Assembly (NCBI RefSeq): GCF_001968825.1 | Contig: NZ_MIEU01000016.1 | Span: 558,001-622,000, forward strand | Length of the DNA: 64,000 nt | Direction: 5' to 3' | DNA from: Tersicoccus sp. Bi-70 | Lineage (GTDB): Bacteria; Actinomycetota; Actinomycetes; Actinomycetales; Micrococcaceae | Shown: positions 37,783-50,238 of the stretch, in pieces | How the letters are laid out: each line of letters starts with the position of its first letter | How positions within the stretch are numbered: position 1 is the stretch's first letter | Translations under genes and position numbers: made by a program | The notes under the pieces: generated by a model | The model's input: only the letters and a program-made list of their open reading frames with translations | Told to the model about the DNA's origin: nothing | Databases searched by the model: none

Positions 37783-39444
37783 GTGAGCACCGGCCCCCTG
37801 ATCGTCCAGAGCGACAAGACCATCCTGCTGGAGGTCGACCACGAACAGGCCGACGAGGCGCGCCACGCCATCGCCCCGTTCGCAGAGCTCGAGCGCGCGC
37901 CCGAGCACATGCATACCTATCGGCTCACCCCGATCGGTCTGTGGAACGCCCGGTCCGCGGGCCTGGACGCCGAGCAGGTGCTGGACACCCTGCTGCGCTA
38001 CTCCCGGTTCCCGGTCCCCCACGCCCTGCTGGTCGACATCGAGGAGACGATGTCGCGGTACGGCCGCGTGGTGCTCGAGCAGGACGAGCAGCACGGCCTG
38101 GTGCTGCGCAGCGAGGACTACCCGGTCCTCGAGGAGATCCTGCACGCGCCGAAGATCGAACCGCTGCTCGGCCCGCGGCTCGACGGCGAGACGGTGGTCG
38201 TCCACTCGTCGCAGCGGGGCGCGCTCAAGCAGGCGCTGCTGCGGCTGGGCTGGCCGGCCGAGGACCGCGCCGGCTACGTCGACGGCACGCCGCACCTGAT
38301 CGGGCTGGACGAGGCCGACTGGTCGCTGCGGCCGTACCAGCAGCAGGCGATCGAGAACTTCTGGGCCGGCGGCTCCGGCGTCGTCGTGCTGCCGTGCGGC
38401 GCCGGCAAGACGCTGGTCGGGGCGGGGGCCATGGCGGTCGGCTGCACCACGACGCTGATCCTCGTCACCAACACGGTCTCCGCCCGGCAGTGGCGCGCGG
38501 AACTGCTCAAGCGCACGACGCTGACCGAGGACGAGATCGGCGAGTACTCCGGAGCCGTCAAGCAGGTCCGGCCCGTCACCATCGCCACCTACCAGGTGCT
38601 GACGGTCAAGCGCGGTGGGCTCTACCCGAATCTCGAGCTCGTGAACGAGAACGACTGGGGGCTGATCATCTACGACGAGGTGCACCTGCTCCCGGCCCCC
38701 ATCTTCAAGCTGACCGCCGACCTGCAGGCCCGGCGCCGGCTCGGGCTGACCGCCACCCTGGTGCGGGAGGACGGCCGCGAGGGCGAGGTTTTCTCCCTGA
38801 TCGGGCCGAAGCGGTACGACGCCCCGTGGAAGGACATCGAGTCCCAGGGGTACATCGCCCCGGCCGTCTGCGTGGAGGTCCGCGTCGACCTGCCCCGGGA
38901 CGAGCGGATGGCCTACGCGATGGCCGACGACGCCGACAAGTACCGCCTCGGTGCCACCAGCGACACCAAGCTCGACGTCGTCGAGGCGATCACGCGGCAC
39001 CACGCCGGGGAACAGACCCTGGTGATCGGCCAGTACCTGGACCAGCTGGACGAGCTCGGTGAGCGGCTCGGCGCCCCGGTGATCAAGGGCACCACGTCGG
39101 TGGCGGTGCGGCAGCGCCTGTTCGACGCGTTCCGCGCGGGCGAGCAGCAGATCCTCGTCGTGTCCAAGGTCGCCAACTTCTCCCTCGACCTGCCCGAGGC
39201 GACCGTCGCCGTCCAGGTCTCCGGGTCCTTCGGGTCGCGGCAGGAGGAGGCGCAACGACTCGGCCGGCTGCTGCGACCCAAACCGGACGGGCGGGCGGCG
39301 CACTTCTACACCGTCGTCGCGCGGGACACCCTCGACCAGGAGTACGCCGCCCGTCGGCAGCGCTTCCTCGCCGAGCAGGGCTACTCGTACGAGATCGTCG
39401 ACGCCGGCGACGTGCCGACCGACCGTGAGGACACCGGGGCCTGA
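37783..39444 (+). CDS. XPB-type DNA repair helicase
   Basis: Superfamily 2 3'-5' helicase of 553 residues, the bacterial/archaeal counterpart of eukaryotic XPB. A damage-recognition-like N-terminal domain covers 1-180. Walker A is PCGAGKT at 204-210, the DEAH-type box DEVH at 298-301, motif III TAT at 323-325, and the XPB-specific RED motif at 328-330. QEEAQRLGRLLRPK near 485 is motif VI. The GTG start lies 49 bases after the helicase-associated gene. Its physiological role in bacteria is not settled, with nucleotide excision repair the usual proposal. Confidence 0.93.
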   Translation: MSTGPLIVQSDKTILLEVDHEQADEARHAIAPFAELERAPEHMHTYRLTPIGLWNARSAGLDAEQVLDTLLRYSRFPVPHALLVDIEETMSRYGRVVLEQDEQHGLVLRSEDYPVLEEILHAPKIEPLLGPRLDGETVVVHSSQRGALKQALLRLGWPAEDRAGYVDGTPHLIGLDEADWSLRPYQQQAIENFWAGGSGVVVLPCGAGKTLVGAGAMAVGCTTTLILVTNTVSARQWRAELLKRTTLTEDEIGEYSGAVKQVRPVTIATYQVLTVKRGGLYPNLELVNENDWGLIIYDEVHLLPAPIFKLTADLQARRRLGLTATLVREDGREGEVFSLIGPKRYDAPWKDIESQGYIAPAVCVEVRVDLPRDERMAYAMADDADKYRLGATSDTKLDVVEAITRHHAGEQTLVIGQYLDQLDELGERLGAPVIKGTTSVAVRQRLFDAFRAGEQQILVVSKVANFSLDLPEATVAVQVSGSFGSRQEEAQRLGRLLRPKPDGRAAHFYTVVARDTLDQEYAARRQRFLAEQGYSYEIVDAGDVPTDREDTGA

Positions 39445-39571
39445 CGCGACGCCACGGGCTCCCGCCGGGTCGACAGCCTGGACAGTGCTCGCGGGTCGGA
39501 CGCCCCGCGCCCACAGCTGGCTCGCCATCGTCGCTCAGGCGACTCACAGCGAAAACCGAGAGAATCATGGT

Positions 39572-40282
39572 GTGAAAAGCTCTCAGCCCGAAGCCCGTCT
39601 CCTCGTCGTCGACGACGAGCCCAACATCCGTGAGCTGCTGTCGACGTCGCTGCGGTTCGCCGGCTTCGACGTGGTGGCCGCCGGCAACGGGCGCGACGCC
39701 CTGACCGCCGCGGAGACGCACAACCCGGACCTCGTCGTCCTCGACGTGATGCTCCCGGACATGGACGGGTTCACCGTCACCCGCAAACTGCGCGCCTCCG
39801 GCCGCCACTGCCCCGTGCTGTTCCTGACGGCTCGCGACGACACGGAGGACAAGGTCACCGGCCTGACCGTGGGCGGCGACGACTACGTCACCAAGCCGTT
39901 CAGCCTCGACGAGGTCGTCGCCCGCATCCGCGCGGTGCTGCGCCGCACCCAGCCGATGCTCGACGACGAGGCGATCATCCGCGTCGACGACCTGGAGCTG
40001 GACGACGACGCCCACGAGGTGCGCCGTGGCGGGGAGGTCATCGAGCTCTCGCCCACCGAGTTCAAGCTGCTGCGCTACCTCATGCTCAACCCCAACCGGG
40101 TGCTGTCCAAGGCGCAGATCCTCGACCACGTGTGGGAGTACGACTTCAACGGCGACGCGTCGATCGTCGAGTCCTACATCTCCTACCTGCGCCGCAAGAT
40201 CGACCGCAACCCGGACGTGCCGGCCCTGATCCAGACCAAGCGGGGCGTCGGCTACCTCCTGCGCACCGCCGACCGGCGGTAG
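39572..40282 (+). CDS. OmpR-family response regulator
   Basis: Two-component regulator of 236 residues. The receiver domain (9-120) has the acidic pair DDE at 14-16, phospho-acceptor Asp58 in VVLDVMLPDMDG and the conserved Lys in YVTKPF. The winged-helix DNA-binding domain (about 140-232) has LSPTEFKLLRYLMLNPNRVL and YISYLRRKID. The GTG after GAGAGAATCAT is preferred; a longer reading from an upstream ATG would carry 49 residues without family match. It is followed 12 bases later by its kinase. The signal cannot be told, and the pair resembles TcrX/TrcR or PrrA-type systems. Confidence 0.92.
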   Translation: MKSSQPEARLLVVDDEPNIRELLSTSLRFAGFDVVAAGNGRDALTAAETHNPDLVVLDVMLPDMDGFTVTRKLRASGRHCPVLFLTARDDTEDKVTGLTVGGDDYVTKPFSLDEVVARIRAVLRRTQPMLDDEAIIRVDDLELDDDAHEVRRGGEVIELSPTEFKLLRYLMLNPNRVLSKAQILDHVWEYDFNGDASIVESYISYLRRKIDRNPDVPALIQTKRGVGYLLRTADRR

Positions 40283-40294
40283 GGCGGCCGCTCG

Positions 40295-41875
40295 GTGCTG
40301 AACCGGTGGAAGAACGCGTCGCTGCGCTCGCAGCTGGTCGCGATGACGTCCGTGCTGATCGCGATCGTCATCGCGCTGCTCGGCACGCTGACCGTCTCCA
40401 CCCTGAAGAACACGCTCGTGCAGCGGGCGGACTCCGACCTGCTCAACTATGTGACGCCGATGTCGGTGTACCTGTACCAGGTCAAGCAGGGCACGGCCGA
40501 GCCGACGTTCAACCAGCTGGTGTTCAGTCGCTTCTACGGGCTGCAGATGGACGCGGACGGCAACACCGTCACCCGGACCTCCCGCACCTCGGCGACGGCG
40601 GACGTGCCGCAGATCCCCCGGATGACGCTCGACCGGGTGCGCAGCACCGGTGACGGGTTCAACGTGCCGGGCTCGACGCCGGGCAGTCCGGGGTGGCGCG
40701 TTCTGGTGCGAGCCCTGCAGGCGGGCAACGGCTCGGTGGCCATCGCGACCCCCCTGAACGAGGTCAACGAGGTGGTGGAGTCGGCCGCCTGGCTGATCCT
40801 GCTGCTCGGCGTCGCCCTCGTCACCCTGTCCTCGGCGGTCGCCTACCTCGCCGTGACCCGCGCCTTCCGGCCGCTCATCAAGGTCGAGCGGACGGCCGCC
40901 GCGATCGCCGCGGGCGACCTCTCCCGACGCCTCGAACCGGCCAGTCCGCAGACCGAGATGGGACGCCTGAGCCGGTCGCTGAACGCGATGCTCGCCCACA
41001 TCGAGACGGCCTTCGCCGCGCAGAAGGCCTCCGAGTCGAAGATGCGCCGGTTCGTCTCCGACGCCTCCCACGAACTGCGCACGCCGCTCGTGACGATCCG
41101 CGGCTTCTCCGAGTTCTACCGCCACGGCGGTCTGCGCACCGAGGAGGAGGTCGGCACCGCGATGGGCCGCATCGAGAGCGAGGCGACCCGGATGAGCGAG
41201 CTGGTCGAGGACCTGCTCGTTCTCGCCCGCATCGACGACGCCCGGCCCGCCCGCCAGCGGCCCCTCGACCTGCTGCTGCTCGGCAACGACGCCGCCGTCG
41301 ACGCGCGGGTGAACGCCCCGGGCCGCCGGGTCACCGTGACCGGGCTGGACGGCGGCGCGCCGCGCAACGCCCCGGTGCTCGGCGACGAGAGCCGGCTGCG
41401 CCAGGTCGTGGGCAACCTGATGACCAACGTCCTGCGGTACACGCCGGAGGGCTCGCCCATCGACATCGCCGTCGGCACCGCCGAGCCGGTCGGCGGCGCG
41501 GTGGAGTCGGTGATCGAGATCCGCGACCACGGCCCCGGCATCTCCGACGCCGACGCCGCCCGCGTCTTCGAACGGTTCTTCCGCGCCGACACCTCCCGCA
41601 CCCGCGAGACCGGCGGCAGCGGGCTCGGCCTGGCCATCGTGGCCGCGATCGTCGCCCAGCACGACGGGTCGGTGCGCCTGTCCGAGACCGACGGCGGCGG
41701 GGCCACATTCAGCGTGCGGCTGCCGTTCTCGGCGCACGACCTCGCCGAGGAGACCCCCGCGCCGGACCCCGCCGACGCAGCAGCCGACGACGACGTTTCT
41801 CCGGAGCCGTCCGGCAGCACCGCGACGTCGGCGACCGGACGACTGCGCCGCGCCCTTCGCCGCGGCGGGCGCTGA
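40295..41875 (+). CDS. Sensor histidine kinase
   Basis: Membrane kinase of 526 residues. Membrane helices at 14-36 and 165-187 flank an extracytoplasmic sensor region of about 130 residues. HAMP follows at about 188-240, then HisKA with His259 in SDASHELRTPL, and the ATPase domain with N, G1 and G2 boxes (NVLRYTPEGSP, DHGPGIS, GGSGLGLAI). The C-terminal 45 residues are low complexity. It would phosphorylate the response regulator encoded just upstream. The GTG start begins a typical short cytoplasmic N-terminus (LNRWKNASLRSQL). Confidence 0.93.
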   Translation: MLNRWKNASLRSQLVAMTSVLIAIVIALLGTLTVSTLKNTLVQRADSDLLNYVTPMSVYLYQVKQGTAEPTFNQLVFSRFYGLQMDADGNTVTRTSRTSATADVPQIPRMTLDRVRSTGDGFNVPGSTPGSPGWRVLVRALQAGNGSVAIATPLNEVNEVVESAAWLILLLGVALVTLSSAVAYLAVTRAFRPLIKVERTAAAIAAGDLSRRLEPASPQTEMGRLSRSLNAMLAHIETAFAAQKASESKMRRFVSDASHELRTPLVTIRGFSEFYRHGGLRTEEEVGTAMGRIESEATRMSELVEDLLVLARIDDARPARQRPLDLLLLGNDAAVDARVNAPGRRVTVTGLDGGAPRNAPVLGDESRLRQVVGNLMTNVLRYTPEGSPIDIAVGTAEPVGGAVESVIEIRDHGPGISDADAARVFERFFRADTSRTRETGGSGLGLAIVAAIVAQHDGSVRLSETDGGGATFSVRLPFSAHDLAEETPAPDPADAAADDDVSPEPSGSTATSATGRLRRALRRGGR

Positions 41876-42056
41876 CGCATCTCGGAGCCACCACCGGCGG
41901 CTCACCCGACGCCTGCTCCTGGTGGCGGGGCTTCTTCCTCCCCAGGCGGCCCTGAGCTCCTCGCCGTCCACACCCGCTCGCCCATCCGGCCCGGGTGAAC
42001 CGGTCCGTCCCTACGCTGGCGCCAACATCCCCAGCACAGGAGAGGACGGGATCACG

Positions 42057-42350
42057 ATGGCAGTGTTCACCGTGGACAGCGCGGCCCTGCAGGCGAACAG
42101 CGCGGCGGTTCGAGGGACGGTCGAGCGGATCCGGGCGGAGGTCGCCACCATGCACGCCGGCCTGCAGGCCCTCGAGGGCTCGTGGACCGGTCAGGCCGCG
42201 GCCCTGTTCCAGGGCGTGGTGGCGCAGTGGCGGACCACCGAGGCGACGGTGGAGTCCTCGCTCGAGTCGATCACGGCTGCCCTGGACGCGGCGGCTGCCG
42301 GTTATGAGGAGGCCGAGGCCCGCAACGCGGCGCTGTTCCACGCGGGGTGA
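42057..42350 (+). CDS. WXG100-family protein
   Basis: Helical hairpin protein of 97 residues with the WXG motif in EGSWTGQAA near residue 43 and long helices on either side. Members are ESAT-6-like substrates of type VII secretion or parts of its toxins. The C-terminal signal YxxxD/E may be YEEAE near residue 83. The ATG follows AGGAGAGG. No secretion-system genes lie in the window, so it is a lone copy here. Confidence 0.9.
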   Translation: MAVFTVDSAALQANSAAVRGTVERIRAEVATMHAGLQALEGSWTGQAAALFQGVVAQWRTTEATVESSLESITAALDAAAAGYEEAEARNAALFHAG

Positions 42351-42366
42351 CGGCCGGCCGCGCCCG

Positions 42367-43440
42367 TCAGCTGGTGGGGGTGCCCTGGTGGAAGCGGAGG
42401 CGCCACTGCTGGCCGTCGCGCACCCACCAGGAACTGCGCACGGCCGACTGTCCGTCGCGGGTGCTCCGCCAGACCAGCAGGATCGTCGTCGGATCGATCC
42501 GGTCGACCTGGACCTGCTCGAACTGGACGGCACCGGTCTCGCCGTTGCTGACGAGGTCGATGGTGGAGTCGCGGTCCCACAGCCGCCCGGAGGCGCCGAC
42601 CTCGAGGAAGTCCGGGTGGAGCAGAGCCGCGAGCCGGGCCACGTCGGCACGCACCTGCGGGTCGAGGAGTTCCTGCTCGTACTGAGCGACGAGTTCCTCG
42701 TCCTCGAGCCGAGCGATGTCGGTGTCGTCGGCGAGCACGGAGAACAGGTCGGGCTCGAGTTCGTCGCCGGCGACAGGGTTGGCGAGGGTGCCCGAACGGT
42801 CCTCGCGGTCACGAACGGCCGTCGTCGACGCCGCGGCAGCGACGGGCGCGCCGGTCCTGCTCGACGCGGTGCTGGTCGACGCGGTGCTGGTCGACGCGGT
42901 GCTGGTCGACGCGGTGCTGGCGGAAGCGCTAGCGGCAGGTGCCGTGGCGGTCGCCAGTGCGGCACCGGCCGCACCGGGCACGCGGAAACCGGGCCCGGCG
43001 TCCACGGGCAGGGACCGGGAGTAGGCCGTGGCCGCCGCCCGCGCCCTGTCGTCGGCCGCTTCGTTGAGGTCGTGACCGGCGTGCCCCTTGACCCAGTCGA
43101 AGGCGACGTCGCGCCCGGCGATGGCGGTGTCGATGCGCTTGAGCAGGTCGACGTTCAGCACGGGCTTGCCGTCGGCCTTGCGCCACCCCTTCCGCTTCCA
43201 GCCCGGCATCCACTTGGTGACGCAGTTGATCACGTACTGCGAGTCGCACAGGATCTGCAGCCGCTCGGTCACGCCGGCCGTGGCCTCGAGCAGGTCCAGC
43301 ACCGCCATCAGCTCGCCCATGTTGTTGGTGCCGTGGGGCCAGCCGCCGGCCGCCCAGCAGGTCTCGTCCACGTACCAGGCCCACCCGGCCGGCCCTGGAT
43401 TGCCGAGGGCAGAACCGTCGGCGGCAGCAATGATCGTCAT
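42367..43440 (-). CDS. RNase HI with a C-terminal NTF2/DUF4440-like domain
   Basis: Fusion protein of 357 residues. Residues 1-145 are RNase HI, with catalytic Asp8, Glu43, Asp66 and Asp130 (AAADGSALGNPGPAG, NNMGELMAVL, LCDSQYV, LNEAADDRA). A low-complexity Ser/Thr/Ala linker, coded by four 15-bp repeats, follows at about 175-200. Residues 230-357 (EEELVAQYEQELLDPQVRAD, then WDRDSTIDLV and WRLRFHQGTP) look like a nuclear-transport-factor-2/DUF4440-type small-molecule or stability domain. RNase HI removes RNA in RNA-DNA hybrids; the added domain's role is unknown. A start three codons earlier is also possible. Confidence 0.87.
   Translation of the reverse strand: MTIIAAADGSALGNPGPAGWAWYVDETCWAAGGWPHGTNNMGELMAVLDLLEATAGVTERLQILCDSQYVINCVTKWMPGWKRKGWRKADGKPVLNVDLLKRIDTAIAGRDVAFDWVKGHAGHDLNEAADDRARAAATAYSRSLPVDAGPGFRVPGAAGAALATATAPAASASASTASTSTASTSTASTSTASSRTGAPVAAAASTTAVRDREDRSGTLANPVAGDELEPDLFSVLADDTDIARLEDEELVAQYEQELLDPQVRADVARLAALLHPDFLEVGASGRLWDRDSTIDLVSNGETGAVQFEQVQVDRIDPTTILLVWRSTRDGQSAVRSSWWVRDGQQWRLRFHQGTPTS
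42854..42913. repeat. 15-bp in-gene tandem repeat, four copies
   Basis: Copies of GTGCTGGTCGACGCG (first imperfect) code for an STAST-type linker in the RNase HI fusion. Being in frame, copy number can vary without breaking the protein. Confidence 0.9.
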
Positions 43441-43537
43441 GGTTTCCATCCTGACAGAGCGCACCGACGTTTCCGGTCGGCCCGCTCTCCGCCGCCTGCC
43501 GGCGATCGCCTCTCGACGCGAGAGCGGTGCGACCCGT

Positions 43538-44760
<1,223 letters not shown>

Positions 44761-44764
<4 letters not shown>

Positions 44765-45135
44765 GAGGCGTCCGCCGCGTCGGCCTCGGCGTGATGGTGG
44801 CGCGGGGTGCCGCCGAGCGAGTGCTCGGCCTGGAAGATCGCGTCCGTCACCAGCTGACGCGCGTGCTCGTTCTCGAGCCGGTAGAACACGCGGGTCCCGT
44901 CCTGGCGGGTCCCGACGATGCGGGCGAGCCGGAGCTTCGCCAGGTGCTGCGACACCGCCGAGGGGGACTTGCCGACCAGCTCGGCGAGCCGATTGACGCT
45001 CAGTTCGCCGGCGTCACGCAGCGCCAGCACGATCCGCACCCGGGTGGCGTCCGCGAGCATCGCGAACACCTCCACGGCCAGCTCGACATAGTCGCTGTCG
45101 GGATGGCGACCGCATCGTGCGCTATCTGCATTCAT
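44761..45135 (-). CDS. ArsR/SmtB-family metal-sensing repressor
   Basis: Winged-helix repressor of 124 residues. [20 protein letters not shown] and [20 protein letters not shown] are the DNA-reading core. Helix alpha-5 has [16 protein letters not shown] and the tail has RHHHAEAD, giving His and acidic residues at positions like those of the NmtR/CzrA Ni/Co/Zn sensors, though one expected His is Gln. Cys8 and His11 near the N-terminus may also take part. It is the first gene of the operon with the CDF exporter. A perfect palindrome covers its start codon. Confidence 0.9.
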
Positions 45136-45143
45136 ACGCAGAT
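45124..45143. promoter_or_regulatory. Probable ArsR operator over the start codon
   Basis: ATCTGC-N8-GCAGAT is a perfect inverted repeat whose centre contains the repressor's own ATG. Binding here would block the start of the arsR-CDF transcript or its translation region. It is the only strong palindrome near this promoter. Confidence 0.62.
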
Positions 45144-45194
45144 TCTAAGGCAATTGCACACCGCCCCGTGCCCCGGTCCGGGAGGGGCCGGTGC

Positions 45195-46079
45195 TCAGCG
45201 CGCGAGTTCGGCGGTGAGGTTCCCCCGTGCGGCCTCGTTCCAGCGCTCCGCCCCGGTGCGCGTGCGGAAGAGGGGGTCGAGGGCGAGCAGCTGCTCGACG
45301 ACGGCGCGGCGCCCGGTGGCGAAGGCGTCGTCGGTCAGGTGGACGTAGTCGGCGCGGACGTCGGTCAGGTAGGTCCGGTAGCCGGCCTCGTCCCGTCCGA
45401 GGACGGCGAGGTCGGCGTCGCACAGCACCCGCCCCGCGGGGTCGTCGTCGGCCGGCGCGTGGCCCGCCGTCAACCGGACCAGCCGCGCGACCTCGGCCGT
45501 CTCGTCCGCGTCCACGCCGGCGGTGGTCAGCGTCTGCTCCGCCAGCTCCGCCGACCGCTCCTCGTCCTGCCCCGCCACCCCTCGGTAGACCACGTCGTGG
45601 AACCAGGCGGCCAGCCACACCGCGCGCGGCCGCGGGCCGAAGTCCTCGCCGCCGTACTCGAGGGCGCCGAGGGCGTTGAGGCAGGCGAGCAGGTGCCGGA
45701 CGTCGTGGTAGTGCCGGTGCGGCTCGCTCCAGCGGCCGAGCAGGTCCTCCCCGAGCCGGCGCTGCCCGGGCATCAGCACGCTCCACCGGTGCCGCAGGAC
45801 GAGCGCCACCCGGCGGGGCCGGTCGACGGCGCGGATCCGCAGCCCGCTCGCGATCAGACGGCGCGTGAGCTCGCTGCCCTCGACGGGCACCGCGCCGAGC
45901 GCGACGGCCCGGTCGTGCAGCCGGGCCGGGACGTCGTAGTGGTCGCCGTCGAAGGCCCGTTCGCTCAGGCCCAGTCGTCGGGCCGCGGCGTGGAGTTCGG
46001 TCAGGTCGGCGTCGGAGACCAGGTGGGAGAACTCGGTCCCGTGGGCCGGCCACCGGGGCGGATCGATCAACACCGTCAT
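45195..46079 (-). CDS. DUF4031-HD domain fusion protein
   Basis: Protein of 294 residues. Residues 1-85 match DUF4031 (MTVLIDPPRWPAHG, FSHLVSDADLTELHAAARRL, GDHYDVP). Residues 110-290 are an HD-type metal-dependent phosphohydrolase-like domain: HRHYHDVRHLLACLNAL, WLAAWFHDVVY, then ADLAVLGRDEAGYRTYLTDV. The His and HD pair support metal binding. The HD part alone is common as a predicted hydrolase of unknown substrate. The fusion suggests the two domains act together. It stands alone between the metal operon and groEL. Confidence 0.85.
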   Translation of the reverse strand: MTVLIDPPRWPAHGTEFSHLVSDADLTELHAAARRLGLSERAFDGDHYDVPARLHDRAVALGAVPVEGSELTRRLIASGLRIRAVDRPRRVALVLRHRWSVLMPGQRRLGEDLLGRWSEPHRHYHDVRHLLACLNALGALEYGGEDFGPRPRAVWLAAWFHDVVYRGVAGQDEERSAELAEQTLTTAGVDADETAEVARLVRLTAGHAPADDDPAGRVLCDADLAVLGRDEAGYRTYLTDVRADYVHLTDDAFATGRRAVVEQLLALDPLFRTRTGAERWNEAARGNLTAELAR

Positions 46080-46140
46080 CCCGCCGAGTCTAGGCGTGGG
46101 CGACGGCGCTCCGGGCCGCCCCGAGAGCCCCGTCTTTGCC

Positions 46141-46208
46141 CCAGCTCGTCAATAGATGTTCACCGGAGACCGATTCCGAGCGGGATGGAACACGTATTGA
46201 CGAGCTGG
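46141..46208. repeat. 68-bp near-palindrome with 21-base arms
   Basis: The arms share CCAGCTCGTCAATA exactly (14 bp), then differ at two positions and match again at TGTTC/GAACA, 19 of 21 in all, around a 26-base centre. It is distinctly less GC-rich than its surroundings and codes for nothing. It lies between the DUF4031-HD gene and the groEL terminator. Its nature is unknown: a miniature mobile element, a paired binding site or an interspersed repeat would fit. Confidence 0.85.
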
Positions 46209-46225
46209 CGATGTCCGGGAACGAC

Positions 46226-46257
46226 GGAACCCCCGGACCGTGCGGTCCGGGGGTTCC
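46226..46257 (-). terminator. groEL terminator
   Basis: GGAACCCCCGGACC and its exact complement form a 14-bp stem with a GTGC loop, 44 bases after the groEL stop; TT follows on the plus strand. Confidence 0.85.
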
Positions 46258-46300
46258 GTTCAGGTGCTGCGAGAGCAGCGGCAGCGGTGAGCCTGTCGGC

Positions 46301-48893
<2,593 letters not shown>

Positions 48894-48927
48894 CGTGCGG
48901 TCCGGGTCCTCGACGGCCGGGCGTCGC

Positions 48928-49272
48928 TCAGGCCGAGCCGCCGAGCCGGCGCTCCGTGCGGGCGCGCTGCCGGGTGGCGCGCTGGCGACGCAGTCGCTTG
49001 ACCAGCATGGGATCGTGGACGAGGGCCGCCTCGGTGTCGATCAGGGCGTTGAGGATCTGGTAGTAGTGCGTCGCGGAGAGGTCGAACGTCTCGCGGATGA
49101 CCTGCTCCTTGGCGCCGGCGTACTTCCACCACTGGCGTTCCAGGGTGAGCATCGCGGCGTCGCGCTGGGACAGCCCCGGGTGGGCACCGTCGGGCGACGT
49201 GTCGTCTCCGGGAGCACGGTTCTCGAGGGCATGGCTGTCGAGAGTGTGGTTCCGCAGCTCGTCGGCGCTCAT
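48928..49272 (-). CDS. DUF3263 family protein
   Basis: Small protein of 114 residues. LSQRDAAMLTLERQWWKYAG and KEQVIRETFDLSATHYYQIL, then NALID, form a predicted helix-turn-helix-like fold, followed by a very basic tail (VKRLRRQRATRQRARTERRL). This is the conserved actinobacterial DUF3263 core, often beside ung as here (divergent). It probably binds nucleic acid, but no function is established. The ATG follows GAGAAGGGAAG. Confidence 0.87.
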   Translation of the reverse strand: MSADELRNHTLDSHALENRAPGDDTSPDGAHPGLSQRDAAMLTLERQWWKYAGAKEQVIRETFDLSATHYYQILNALIDTEAALVHDPMLVKRLRRQRATRQRARTERRLGGSA

Positions 49273-49427
49273 CGCTTCCCTTCTCTCCCGGCGTCTCGTC
49301 CCGGGCATGACCACGCCCGGGCTGACTCCCCCAGCGTACCGGCGAATCACACCGGTGTCATTCACTCGATCCGGGCCGGAAGTGGCGTGAACCGAGGCCC
49401 GGGAGCGAGCACCGGCACAATGGGGTC

Positions 49428-50102
49428 ATGCCGAAACCGCTCACCGACCTCGTCGCACCGGACTGGGCCGAGGCCCTCGCCCCGGTCGAGTCCACCGTGC
49501 ACGCCATGGGCGACTTCCTCCGCGAGGAGGTGGCCGCGGGCCGGGGTTATCTGCCCGCCGGCGACCGTGTGCTGCGCGCCTTCGAACAGCCACTCGCCGA
49601 CGTCCGGGTGCTGATCGTCGGGCAGGACCCGTACCCGACGCCGGGCCATCCCGTCGGCCTGTCGTTCGCGGTGGAGCGGGACGTCCGTCCGGTGCCGCGC
49701 AGCCTGGCCAACATCTACCGGGAACTGCACGACGACCTCGGCCAGGCGCCCGCCGGGCACGGGGACCTCAGCGCCTGGAACCGGCAGGGCATCATGCTGC
49801 TGAACCGGGTGCTGACGGTGCGGCCCGGCGCGGCCGGATCCCACCGCGGCAAGGGCTGGGAGGCGGTCACCGAGGCCGCCATCCGCGCTCTCGTCGCCCG
49901 GGAGACGCCGCTGGTGGCGATCCTGTGGGGCCGGGACGCGCAGAATCTCGCCCCGCTGCTGGGCGACACCCCGCAGATCGCCTCGGCCCACCCGAGCCCG
50001 CTGTCGGCCTCGCGCGGCTTCTTCGGGTCGCGACCGTTCTCGCGCAGCAACGCGATGCTGGCCGAGCTGGGCGCGCCCGAGGTGGACTGGTCGCTGTCCT
50101 GA
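49428..50102 (+). CDS. ung: Uracil-DNA glycosylase, family 1
   Basis: Base-excision repair enzyme of 224 residues that removes uracil from DNA. The water-activating loop is [17 protein letters not shown] with Asp67, and the Leu-intercalation loop is [13 protein letters not shown] with His188. Full length for the family. The start at MPKPLTDLV lies 155 bases from the divergent DUF3263 gene. Confidence 0.96.
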   Translation: MPKPLTDLVAPDWAEALAPVESTVHAMGDFLREEVAAGRGYLPAGDRVLRAFEQPLADVRVLIVGQDPYPTPGHPVGLSFAVERDVRPVPRSLANIYRELHDDLGQAPAGHGDLSAWNRQGIMLLNRVLTVRPGAAGSHRGKGWEAVTEAAIRALVARETPLVAILWGRDAQNLAPLLGDTPQIASAHPSPLSASRGFFGSRPFSRSNAMLAELGAPEVDWSLS

Positions 50103-50238
50103 GCGGTGCGCCGCTGACGCGGTCGTCGGGCGGCTGGCTCTAACGGATCGGTGGCGTCTCAGGGAGTGGTGTCGCCGCTGGGCTGTTGGCCGTCCGCGTG
50201 CGCGGCGAGATGGTCGCTGACCCTCCGCACGGACCGGC

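Noticed and set aside
42057-42350. A type VII secretion locus around the WXG100 gene
   Set aside because: No EccC, EccD or other secretion genes are nearby; it is a lone WXG100 gene here.
46141-46208. The 68-bp palindrome as the groEL terminator
   Set aside because: A better 14-bp hairpin lies closer to the groEL stop, and the palindrome has a 26-base loop and no T-tract.
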